From NCBI RefSeq assembly GCF_032191775.1, contig NZ_CP132507.1, positions 2,133,001 through 2,197,000 of the forward strand: a stretch of DNA of 64,000 bases, written 5' to 3'. Below the pieces are notes generated by a model. The model had not been told where the DNA came from and did not search any database. It saw nothing but the letters and a program-made list of their open reading frames with translations. The stretch is from Rhodoferax mekongensis. Lineage in GTDB: Bacteria > Pseudomonadota > Gammaproteobacteria > Burkholderiales > Burkholderiaceae_C. Both the position numbers and the translations under genes were made by a program. Shown in pieces: positions 54,666 through 62,002 of this stretch. Numbering within the stretch: the stretch's first letter is position 1; each line of letters opens with the position of its first letter.

Positions 54666-55868
54666 ATGCAACATGCATTCATTTGCGATGCAATTCGCAC
54701 TCCCTTCGGTCGCTACGGCGGCGCACTCAGTAGCGTTCGCGCTGATGACCTGGGCGCCATTCCCTTGAGCGCGCTGATGGCTAGAAATCCCAACGTGGAC
54801 TGGCATTCCATCACTGATGTGATTTATGGTTGTGCCAATCAAGCCGGTGAAGACAACCGCAATGTGGCTCGCATGTCCAGTTTGCTCGCCGGTTTGCCCA
54901 TGGAAGTACCTGGTTCAACGGTGAACCGACTGTGCGGTTCTGGCCTTGATGCACTTGGCACAGCTGCCCGGGCCATTAAGTCCGGTGAGGCACAGCTCAT
55001 GATTGCAGGAGGTGTGGAAAGCATGAGTCGGGCGCCATTTGTAATGCCGAAAGCAGAAGCTGCATTCAGCAGGGCCAACGCGATCTACGACACCACCATT
55101 GGGTGGCGCTTCGTCAACAAATTGATGAAAGCGCATTACGGGGTGGATGCAATGCCAGAGACGGCAGAGAACGTAGCTACCGACTACAACATCAGTCGCG
55201 CAGATCAAGATGCCATGGCCTTCTCGAGTCAGAGTAAGGCGATCGCTGCACAGCGCGCGGGCTATCTGACACCTGAAATCACACCGGTCACAGTCGCCCA
55301 AAAGAAGGGGGACTCCGTTGTGGTGGATACGGACGAGCATCCGCGAGAAACCACCTTGGAAGCACTCGCCCGGTTAAAGCCCGTTGTCCATCCGAGTGGG
55401 ACGGTCACTGCCGGAAACGCGAGCGGTGTGAATGATGGAGCTTGCGCTTTGCTTCTGGCAAGTGAAGATGGCGCCAAACGCAATGGCCTGACTCCGCGAG
55501 CTCGTGTTGTGGGTATGGCGACGGCGGGCGTAGCTCCACGCATCATGGGCATTGGCCCTGCACCCGCAGCACACAAAGTGCTTGCACTGACTGGACTTAC
55601 CCTTGCGCAAATGGATGTCATTGAGCTTAACGAGGCCTTTGCAGCCCAAGGTCTCGCAGTTCTGAGGATGCTAGGGTTGCAAGATGATGATCCCCGAGTG
55701 AATGCTTGGGGTGGCGCCATTGCTCTGGGTCACCCTCTCGGTGCGAGTGGTGCACGGCTCGCCACTACCGCAGTGAATCAGCTTCACGCCTCTGGTGGTC
55801 GCTATGCACTCTGCACCATGTGTATTGGTGTGGGGCAGGGGATTGCTGTCGTATTGGAGCGTGTGTAA
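54666..55868 (+). CDS. pcaF: 3-oxoadipyl-CoA thiolase
   Basis: A 400-residue thiolase giving succinyl-CoA and acetyl-CoA. The nucleophilic Cys is in VNRLCGSGLDALGTAARAI (about residue 90); MIAGGVESMSRAPFVM is the PcaF form. The catalytic His (GHPLGASGAR, about residue 356) and Cys (LCTMCIGVGQG, about residue 386) complete the site. AGAGGAA precedes the ATG. Last gene of pcaIJF. Confidence 0.95.
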   Translation: MQHAFICDAIRTPFGRYGGALSSVRADDLGAIPLSALMARNPNVDWHSITDVIYGCANQAGEDNRNVARMSSLLAGLPMEVPGSTVNRLCGSGLDALGTAARAIKSGEAQLMIAGGVESMSRAPFVMPKAEAAFSRANAIYDTTIGWRFVNKLMKAHYGVDAMPETAENVATDYNISRADQDAMAFSSQSKAIAAQRAGYLTPEITPVTVAQKKGDSVVVDTDEHPRETTLEALARLKPVVHPSGTVTAGNASGVNDGACALLLASEDGAKRNGLTPRARVVGMATAGVAPRIMGIGPAPAAHKVLALTGLTLAQMDVIELNEAFAAQGLAVLRMLGLQDDDPRVNAWGGAIALGHPLGASGARLATTAVNQLHASGGRYALCTMCIGVGQGIAVVLERV

Positions 55869-55872
55869 CGCA

Positions 55873-55909
55873 GTTGACCGACAGTCAGCGAAGCTGTCTG
55901 TCGGTCAAC
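55873..55909. terminator. Strong hairpin between convergent pcaF and dadA
   Basis: The 12-bp perfect stem GTTGACCGACAG/CTGTCGGTCAAC encloses a further 4-bp stem (CAGC-GAA-GCTG). It lacks a T-run, so it is a hairpin-only candidate terminator, but it sits centrally between convergent genes. Confidence 0.6.
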
Positions 55910-55925
55910 GCAAGCCTACTGGAGT

Positions 55926-57194
55926 TTAGGCTGGAACAGAGGCCTTTGAACCAGCAATCCCATAGCGAACAGCTTGCCGAATAGAGCTCTGCACCGCTGT
56001 GCCTACCAAGTCAGCGGTGATTGCAGACAAGGTCCACCCCAAGTGGCCGTGCCCTGTGTTGTAAAAAACGTTGGGCTTCGAACCAGCGCCGACGCGCGGC
56101 ATCATGTTCGGCATCATGGGTCGGAGACCTGCCCACGGAACGACCTGCCGGGTGTTTACCCCGGGGAAGCATTGGTTGACCCACTCTACGAGGGGACGGA
56201 TTCTGTCTGCACGAATATCTTTGTTGTAACCGTTGAACTCAGCGGTACCGGCGACTCGGAAGCGTTCTTCACCAAGGCGACTTGTGACCAGTTTGGTCTC
56301 GTCGTCCAAAAGACTGACTACTGGTGCCGCGGCACGACTTTCAGCATCCAAGAGATTGACCGTAATGGAGTAACCCTTGACAGGGTAGATATTGACGCGG
56401 TCACCCAGCTGAGAAGCAAATTGACGACTTCCCACTCCACTACACACCACCAATGCATCGAAATAGTGGGAGCAAGTTCCCTCCGCTTCTTCAGTGATGA
56501 CCGTGGCCATATTCCCGTCACTGATCAGCTGTTTCACCTCTTGACCATAAAGAGTCTTGACACCCAGACGGACACAAGCTGCAGCGAGACCTTGGGTGAA
56601 TTTGTGGATGTCGCCAGTTGAGTCACTTTCAGTGAAATAGCCCCCGTAGTAACTACCTGCCAAAGTGGGCTCGATGGCCCGCATTTCACTGGGGGTAACT
56701 GCACGCCGAGAGAGGCCACCGCGAGCAAGTAATTCAGAAACTTTTCCGGCGTGTTCGAAACCTTTCTTATCGCGATAGATATGAAGGATTCCCTCTTGCT
56801 TCAAGTCGAAATCCACTCCCTCTTCTTGAGCCCAAGCGAAAAGATGCTCCCTGGCAGCGATTGCTAACTTGGTTGTCTCAATCGTGTTTGTTTTGTAGTG
56901 GGGGATATTGCTAATGAATTCGGCAAACCACGACATCTTGTGCCAGCTCGGCGCCGGATTGACCAGGAGCGGCGCATCACTTCGGAGCATCCATTTCAAG
57001 CCCTTCAAAATCGTGGACCAGTGGGTCCAGACTTCGGCGTTCGACGCCGAGAGTTGTCCACCGTTCGCGAAGGACGTCTCCATCGCGGAGTACCGATTCT
57101 TCTCAAAAAGCGTGACGGAGAAGCCCCGTTTTACCAAGGCATAGGCGGTCGTGACACCGGTGATGCCACCGCCGATAACTGCTATCGTTTTCAT
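55926..57194 (-). CDS. dadA: D-amino-acid dehydrogenase-like FAD oxidoreductase
   Basis: A 422-residue DAO-family flavoprotein. It has the dinucleotide fold MKTIAVIGGGITGVTTAYAL, then ETSFANGGQLSASNAEVWTHW, the DadA small-subunit motif, and GWTLSAITADLVGTA near the C-terminus. DadA oxidises D-amino acids at the membrane, passing electrons to quinone. ATG 57194 (GGAG seven bases upstream) is preferred over the adjacent ATG 57197. It sits behind a tandem glycine riboswitch, so glycine, sarcosine or a small D-amino acid is a likely substrate. Downstream of the hippurate-hydrolase-like gene. Confidence 0.88.
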   Translation of the reverse strand: MKTIAVIGGGITGVTTAYALVKRGFSVTLFEKNRYSAMETSFANGGQLSASNAEVWTHWSTILKGLKWMLRSDAPLLVNPAPSWHKMSWFAEFISNIPHYKTNTIETTKLAIAAREHLFAWAQEEGVDFDLKQEGILHIYRDKKGFEHAGKVSELLARGGLSRRAVTPSEMRAIEPTLAGSYYGGYFTESDSTGDIHKFTQGLAAACVRLGVKTLYGQEVKQLISDGNMATVITEEAEGTCSHYFDALVVCSGVGSRQFASQLGDRVNIYPVKGYSITVNLLDAESRAAAPVVSLLDDETKLVTSRLGEERFRVAGTAEFNGYNKDIRADRIRPLVEWVNQCFPGVNTRQVVPWAGLRPMMPNMMPRVGAGSKPNVFYNTGHGHLGWTLSAITADLVGTAVQSSIRQAVRYGIAGSKASVPA

Positions 57195-57269
57195 CATTGA
57201 ACTCCAGAATGTCAGGGTTGCCCTAGGGCAGACTGGACGTACGTGCACCATGCACGACGAACACCCCCT

Positions 57270-57461
57270 CTGTTGGATACCTGAGAGATTCACGCCCGGC
57301 CGTTTGGCAGAGTCGTTTGCTCCTTCGGTGTGCCGGATGACAAAGCCAGCAGCTCTTCAGAGTTCAACGCTTCAAACCGGTCCTTTTGCCTGAGAGTTTC
57401 CGGGGCGGTTGCTCCTTCGGCGCAGGGTACTTCTCGCGAAGCGCCCTGTCTCTTCCGGTTC
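57270..57461 (-). ncRNA. Tandem glycine riboswitch upstream of dadA
   Basis: The reverse strand shows two aptamers, about 57376-57461 then 57270-57368. Each has the conserved GCCGAAGGAGCAA or ACCGAAGGAGCAA core (57412-57424 and 57319-57331 regions) and the CTCTCAGG segment. The first ends CTCTCAGGCAAAAGGACCGG; the second ends CTCTCAGGTATCCAAC. The layout is the classic gcvT-type tandem. About 70 bases of leader with a small hairpin (57242-57256) and palindrome (57219-57230) follow before the dadA start. This is the gene-poor stretch between the amidohydrolase and dadA. Confidence 0.92.
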
Positions 57462-57476
57462 AAAGATATTAGAAAC

Positions 57477-58655
57477 CTACGCTAGGAAACGTTCCGCCAA
57501 ATGCACCCAATAGGCTGCGCCGATAGGAATGTTTCGGTCTTCGAAATCGTAATTGGGGTTGTGCACCATGCAAGCACCATGTCCACCGGTAGAGGCGTCT
57601 CCATTGCCAATGAACAAATAGCTGCCTGGAACTTTCTCCAGCATGTACGCGAAATCTTCACTGCCTGTTAATGGCTCGGTTTGCTGAACAACGTTTTCAG
57701 GCCCCACGAGATCAATAGCAACTTCACGTGCCAAAGCAGTTTCTGAAGCAGTGTTCACGAGTACCGGATAGCCTGGCAAGAACTCGACGCGAGCCGTCAC
57801 ACCAAAACTTTTGGCCTGAGCCTCCACCAAGTCAACGATGCGTTCTCGTAGCAGCAGTCGTACACCGCGATCCAGGGCACGAACGCTTAGTTTGAGCGTA
57901 GCCGTTTGGGGAATGACATTGTTTGCGACACCAGATTGAAATGCGCCAACCGTTACGACTGCCGTCTGAAGGGGGGGCACATTGCGGGAGACGATAGTTT
58001 GCAAGGCCATGACGATAGATGCCCCTGCGACTACTGGATCAGCACCCAAATGCGGCATAGCCCCGTGGCTTCCCTTGCCTTCGATATGCACGAGGATGTT
58101 CTCGCTCGAAGCCATGGTCGCCCCGTCCCGAAGCAATAGCTGTCCTCGCGGAAATCCAGGCATGTTGTGCATGGCAAATACGGCATCGCAGGGGAAACGC
58201 TCAAACAAGCCGTCTTCCATCATCTTGCGAGCCCCACCCAAGCTTTCCTCGGCGGGTTGAAAAATCAGGTTCAACGTTCCTTGGAAATTGCCTTTGGAGG
58301 CCAGGTACTCCGCCGCTGCCAGCAACATTGCCGTATGACCATCATGGCCACAGGCGTGCATCAGACCTTCATGGCAACTGGCATGGGGCAATCCCGTGGC
58401 TTCCTGGATGGGCAGTGCATCCATATCTGCCCGAAGCCCGAGTCGACGTGTACCGTTCCCCTTGCGCAGCTGTCCCACCACGCCCGTACCACCCAAGCCC
58501 AGAGTGACTTCGTAACCCCAATCTCGCAACCGTTGCGCGACGATGTCGCTGGTGCGGAACTCCTGGAAGCCGATTTCAGGATGCTGGTGCAAGTCTCTGC
58601 GCAGCGCGGTGAATGTTTCCGCGCTGGACTGCAGCGCGTCCAAGACCGACGACAT
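57477..58655 (-). CDS. M20-family amidohydrolase, hippurate-hydrolase-like
   Basis: A 392-residue M20D peptidase of the hippurate hydrolase/IAA-amino-acid hydrolase type. It has RRDLHQHPEIGFQEFRTS, LRADMDALPIQEATGLPHAS, and MHACGHDGHTAMLLAAA (metal His and Asp, about residue 108), then FQPAEESLGGARKM (Glu pair) and MHNMPGFPRG. The C-terminal TGSEDFAYMLEKVPGSYLFIGN completes the metal site. Hydrolysis of hippurate would give benzoate and glycine, both handled by this island. Start 58655 follows the Bug protein stop closely, so the two form one operon. Confidence 0.85.
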   Translation of the reverse strand: MSSVLDALQSSAETFTALRRDLHQHPEIGFQEFRTSDIVAQRLRDWGYEVTLGLGGTGVVGQLRKGNGTRRLGLRADMDALPIQEATGLPHASCHEGLMHACGHDGHTAMLLAAAEYLASKGNFQGTLNLIFQPAEESLGGARKMMEDGLFERFPCDAVFAMHNMPGFPRGQLLLRDGATMASSENILVHIEGKGSHGAMPHLGADPVVAGASIVMALQTIVSRNVPPLQTAVVTVGAFQSGVANNVIPQTATLKLSVRALDRGVRLLLRERIVDLVEAQAKSFGVTARVEFLPGYPVLVNTASETALAREVAIDLVGPENVVQQTEPLTGSEDFAYMLEKVPGSYLFIGNGDASTGGHGACMVHNPNYDFEDRNIPIGAAYWVHLAERFLA

Positions 58656-58659
58656 GGGT

Positions 58660-59658
58660 TTACTGCGGCTCGAGATTGATGGACTTGGCAATCGCACGGA
58701 ACTGTGCAGTGCCATCAGCGTAGGCCTTTGCCACTGCGTTTAACTCCAAAGGTGGTGGTGTCAATAGGCTGTTGGTGTCGAGGGCAGCGTCAATAGTTGG
58801 TTCCTTCAGCGTCTCTGTAATGGCCTTGTGAATCGCAACCACCACAGGTTCTGGGGTGTCCTTCTTCACGAAGTAACCAGTCCAAATGTTGAAGGTGAAG
58901 TTCTTGAGCGATTTGCTTTCAGAAATGGCCGGGAAGTCCTTGACGCCATCCAAGCGTGTGGGGTTGAGCATGGCCAGCACTTTGACCTTGCCGGTTTTGT
59001 GCAGCTCGAGGTATTTCTTTCCGTAGGGAGCGAGGAAGATGTCTACCTGCTTGGCCATCAGGTCTTGCTCTGCAGGCGCTGCTCCCTTGTAGGGCACGTG
59101 GATCATGGGAATGCCGGTAACCTTGGAAAGGTGCTCCCCCAGCAGGTGGTAGAAGGAGCCGGGTCCTGCGCTGGCATAGGTCACAGGCTTACCCTGCGCG
59201 GCCGCCTTGCGCGCATATTCAACAAACTCATCCACGTTATTGACTGGCAAGTCGGATCGGGCCAAAAAGCCAATCTGCGCCGTGGCAATCATTTGTACAA
59301 GGCGGAAATCCTCACTTTTGAACTTGATGGCTGAAATCGCCAATGGCGCAAGAATCAGCTCATTCGGTGAACCTTGAAAGATCAAGTGTCCATCGCTGGG
59401 GGAATTCAAGACCTTTTGTGCTGCGATGGAGCCGCTGGCGCCGCCAAGGTTGTCCACGATCACCGGTTGGCCCAAGTGCTTGCTCAGCGAATTGTTCACC
59501 GTGCGAGCGATCACGTCAGACAGACCACCCGCTGGGTACGGTACCAGCAGGGTGACCGGCTTCGATGGGAAAGTCTGAGCACTTGCGGAAGCAGCAAGGA
59601 CAAAACCGGTGATCAGGGTTGCGCACCGGCGCAGTGCTTTTGAGATGGATAGAGACAT
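58660..59658 (-). CDS. Bug-family (TctC-like) periplasmic binding protein
   Basis: A 332-residue receptor. The signal peptide (MSLSISKALRRCATLITGFVLAASASA, about residue 27) is followed by QTFPSKPVTLLVPYPAGGLSDVIAR and DNLGGASGSIAAQKV, then IHVPYKGAAPAEQDLMA. ATG 59658 has TTGGAG seven bases upstream; the frame start at 59670 is only a TTG. Adjacent to the hydrolase, with tctBA in the same island, it may serve that transporter. Ligand unknown; hippurate or benzoate is plausible. Confidence 0.85.
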   Translation of the reverse strand: MSLSISKALRRCATLITGFVLAASASAQTFPSKPVTLLVPYPAGGLSDVIARTVNNSLSKHLGQPVIVDNLGGASGSIAAQKVLNSPSDGHLIFQGSPNELILAPLAISAIKFKSEDFRLVQMIATAQIGFLARSDLPVNNVDEFVEYARKAAAQGKPVTYASAGPGSFYHLLGEHLSKVTGIPMIHVPYKGAAPAEQDLMAKQVDIFLAPYGKKYLELHKTGKVKVLAMLNPTRLDGVKDFPAISESKSLKNFTFNIWTGYFVKKDTPEPVVVAIHKAITETLKEPTIDAALDTNSLLTPPPLELNAVAKAYADGTAQFRAIAKSINLEPQ

Positions 59659-59783
59659 ATTGGACTCCAAGGGGTTAATCGATCGGCAATGGAGTCATCG
59701 TAGGTCCGGGGAAAAAATGTGTCCAATGTATTATTTTTGTACTTATCATTCATTTTTCTCATGGTGATTGAGCCCCACACCCC

Positions 59784-60680
59784 ATGAATATCAAGCATCT
59801 GGAACACCTCTTAGCCTTGGCAGATTCGGGATCGTTCAGTCGCGCGGCTGAGAAGCTATTCATCACCCAATCGGCCTTGAGTCGAAGCATTCAGACGCTC
59901 GAGGACGACTTGGGGGGCAAGTTGCTCGACCGTGTTGGAAAACGAAACGAACTCACTCCTTTGGGTTTGGACGTGGTTTCCAGGGCCAGGCATATTGTTC
60001 GTGATGCAGCGGAACTCCGTGACAGTGCAAAACTGCTTCAGGGCGTAGGCAAAAGAACACTCCGCATCGGCCTGGGTTCTGGTCCCGCCGCTTTGCTGCT
60101 GGAGCCACTGCTTCTGGATACGGCCAAACAACCCGGAATGCGCCTGACGGTGACGCATGGGTCCGTGGAGTTGCAGATCCTGGGTTTGCGCTCGCGGGAC
60201 ATTGATGCGATGGTGGTGGACATGCGGCGAGTGGTACCGGCGTCGGACCTCAACATCGAAGCCCTACCTGAAATGAAAGCAGGATTCGTGGTTCGACGGG
60301 GGCATCCTTTGGCGGGCTTGAAGAACTTGGAGCTTTCGACCCTTTTGGAGTATCCAATTGCGTCCACCCCATTGTCCGATGAAGTCGCTCGACAGCTGAT
60401 CAGTCAGTATGGTCACTTTGCAAACCCCGCAGAGATGGTGTCCATCAGGAGTGACGACATCAAGAGCTTGGTTCGAACGGTAGAACAAACAGATGCTGTT
60501 TTTCTGGGTGTGATTGCCGCTGCCCAGAATGGAATAGATGAAGGCCGCTTGATTGAACTTCGATTGAAGAAGCCACTGGCTGCAAGAGCACGTTTCGCTT
60601 GCGTGACGCTCGCAGGTAGAACTGAGGCTCCTGCAATGACTTACTTCAGAACATTCGTACAAGAGCATTTGAAAAGCTAA
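59784..60680 (+). CDS. LysR-family regulator
   Basis: A 298-residue regulator with the N-terminal HTH MNIKHLEHLLALADSGSFSRAAEKLFITQSALSRSI and an effector-binding domain. It diverges from the Bug-hydrolase operon over a 125-base AT-rich gap, so it probably controls those genes. Confidence 0.85.
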   Translation: MNIKHLEHLLALADSGSFSRAAEKLFITQSALSRSIQTLEDDLGGKLLDRVGKRNELTPLGLDVVSRARHIVRDAAELRDSAKLLQGVGKRTLRIGLGSGPAALLLEPLLLDTAKQPGMRLTVTHGSVELQILGLRSRDIDAMVVDMRRVVPASDLNIEALPEMKAGFVVRRGHPLAGLKNLELSTLLEYPIASTPLSDEVARQLISQYGHFANPAEMVSIRSDDIKSLVRTVEQTDAVFLGVIAAAQNGIDEGRLIELRLKKPLAARARFACVTLAGRTEAPAMTYFRTFVQEHLKS

Positions 60681-60852
60681 CAGACGCTCCCGTTAGCATT
60701 TCAGCTGAAAGCAATGTTGCTTGCGAAACTTGCTTTGTGTCGATCAAGGTCTCAGGTCAAGGGAGGTTTTCCCTTTGCTTTTTATGCGAATCTGAGCGGT
60801 ATGTCCAAAAGTACCGTCTTTTCGAGCGCGTGAGACAATCGTTCCCATGGCA

Positions 60853-60889
60853 GTGCTACATGAAGTTTTTGTAGCACTCAATGTAGCAC
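60853..60889 (+). repeat. Three GTAGCAC repeats near the right island end
   Basis: One inverted copy (GTGCTAC, 60853-60859) and two direct copies (60871-60877 and 60883-60889). The flanking bases agree with the two copies at the left end (consensus about TGTAGCACT). They are candidate integrase arm sites, inside the extended dusA frame. Confidence 0.6.
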
Positions 60890-60927
60890 TGCTAACAAAA
60901 AATGTGTGGAAAAGTGAGCGAATCAGC

Positions 60928-61965
60928 GTGAATCAAGCAGCCCCTAAAACAGTAGGCTCCACTCGAGAAAACCCGAATCAGAGTGTGTGGCGATTGTCAG
61001 TAGCGCCGATGATGGATTGGACGGACCGCCACTGCCGCTATTTCCACCGCCTGTTGAGCCGCCATGTGCTGCTGTACACCGAGATGGTGACCACCGGTGC
61101 GCTCGTCCATGGGGATGTGCCGCGCCATTTGCGCTTCAACGCCGAAGAACACCCCGTAGCCTTGCAACTGGGCGGGAGCGAGCCTGCCGATCTGGCGCGT
61201 GCCGCCAAGTTGGGCCAAGAGTGGGGTTATGACGAGATCAACATCAACTGCGGCTGCCCGTCCGAGCGGGTGCAGCGCGGCGCATTTGGCGCCTGCCTCA
61301 TGAACGAAGCGCCGCTGGTGGCGGACTGCGTGAAGGCCATGGTGGACGCGGTAGATGTGCCAGTCACCGTGAAGCACCGCATAGGGATTGACAAGGAAGA
61401 AAGCTACGGCTTCGTCCGCGACTTTGTGGGCACCGTGGCCGATGCCGGTTGCAACGTGTTCATTGCCCACGCGCGCAACGCGTGGCTCAAGGGCCTGAGC
61501 CCCAAAGAGAACCGCGAAATCCCGCCCCTGCGCTACGAGCTGGTGTACCAGCTCAAAAAAGACTTTCCGCACCTCACGATTGCCATCAACGGTGGCATTA
61601 CCCAAACAGCTGAAGTGGCGGGCCACTTGGAGCACGTGGACGGCGTGATGCTGGGGCGCGAGGCCTATCACAATCCCTGGTGGTTGGCCGAATGGGACAG
61701 CGCGTTTTACGGCGCCCCCGAGCGGGAAATCACCCGCGAAATGGTGGAAGCGCAGATGGTGGACTACATGGAGCGTGAGGCTGCGCAACACGGTACCCAC
61801 TGGTACAGCATTGCGCGCCACATGCTGGGTTTGCGCCACGGTTTGCCCGGTGCCCGGCGCTGGCGGCAGGTCTGGACCGATCACCGCCTCAAGCACCTGA
61901 GTGCCCGCGAGGTGATGGCCATGGCCCACGATTCCGAGTCAAATCGGGCTCTGGCGCCCGTCTGA
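60928..61965 (+). CDS. dusA: tRNA-dihydrouridine(20/20a) synthase with island-derived 5' end
   Basis: A flavoprotein reducing U20/U20a in tRNA. From GTG 60928 it has 345 residues. It begins NQAAPKTVGSTREN, then VWRLSVAPMMDWTDRHCRYFHR (about residue 21). Further motifs are EMVTTGALVHGD, ININCGCPSERVQRGAFGACLM (active Cys), VKHRIGID, IAHARNAWLKGLSPKENREIPPLRY and GRHxx-type end. The frame opens at 60847, but the first 27 codons run through GTAGCAC repeats and no ribosome site fixes the start. The upstream DNA is island sequence, so the gene now depends on a new promoter. The 3' end runs into dispersed repeat copy 4, which supplies its stop. Confidence 0.9.
   Translation: MNQAAPKTVGSTRENPNQSVWRLSVAPMMDWTDRHCRYFHRLLSRHVLLYTEMVTTGALVHGDVPRHLRFNAEEHPVALQLGGSEPADLARAAKLGQEWGYDEININCGCPSERVQRGAFGACLMNEAPLVADCVKAMVDAVDVPVTVKHRIGIDKEESYGFVRDFVGTVADAGCNVFIAHARNAWLKGLSPKENREIPPLRYELVYQLKKDFPHLTIAINGGITQTAEVAGHLEHVDGVMLGREAYHNPWWLAEWDSAFYGAPEREITREMVEAQMVDYMEREAAQHGTHWYSIARHMLGLRHGLPGARRWRQVWTDHRLKHLSAREVMAMAHDSESNRALAPV
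61009..61020 (+). repeat. Right attachment core (attR) in dusA
   Basis: ATGATGGATTGG, identical to 34140-34151. Here the normal dusA sequence continues to its right (ACGGACCGCCACTGC), whereas the bases to its left are the island's substitute N-terminus. Confidence 0.75.
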
Positions 61966-61998
61966 TATGTGCGAGCAGCTATTAAAAGAGGAGCAATA
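61949..61998 (+). repeat. Dispersed short repeat, copy 4 (dusA stop and next ribosome site)
   Basis: CTCTGGCGCCCG, then a TGTGCGAGCAGCTATTAAAAG stretch and GAGGAGCAAT. Its TGA is the dusA stop and its GAGGAG is the ribosome site of the next gene. Confidence 0.65.
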
Positions 61999-62002
61999 TT
62001 GC

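Larger units (their letters stand above)
34152..61008 (+). mobile_element. Putative dusA-integrated genomic island, about 26.9 kb
   Basis: It is bounded by a severed dusA 5' end on the left and a full dusA with a replaced 5' end on the right, sharing a 12-bp core. GTAGCAC repeats lie within 160 bases of both ends. The cargo is umuDC plus a nuclease gene, tctBA, benzoate/catechol/3-oxoadipate genes, and a hippurate-hydrolase-like and glycine-riboswitch segment. The four dispersed short repeats of the surrounding chromosome are all outside it. No integrase gene is visible, so the element may be immobile or rearranged. Confidence 0.8.
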
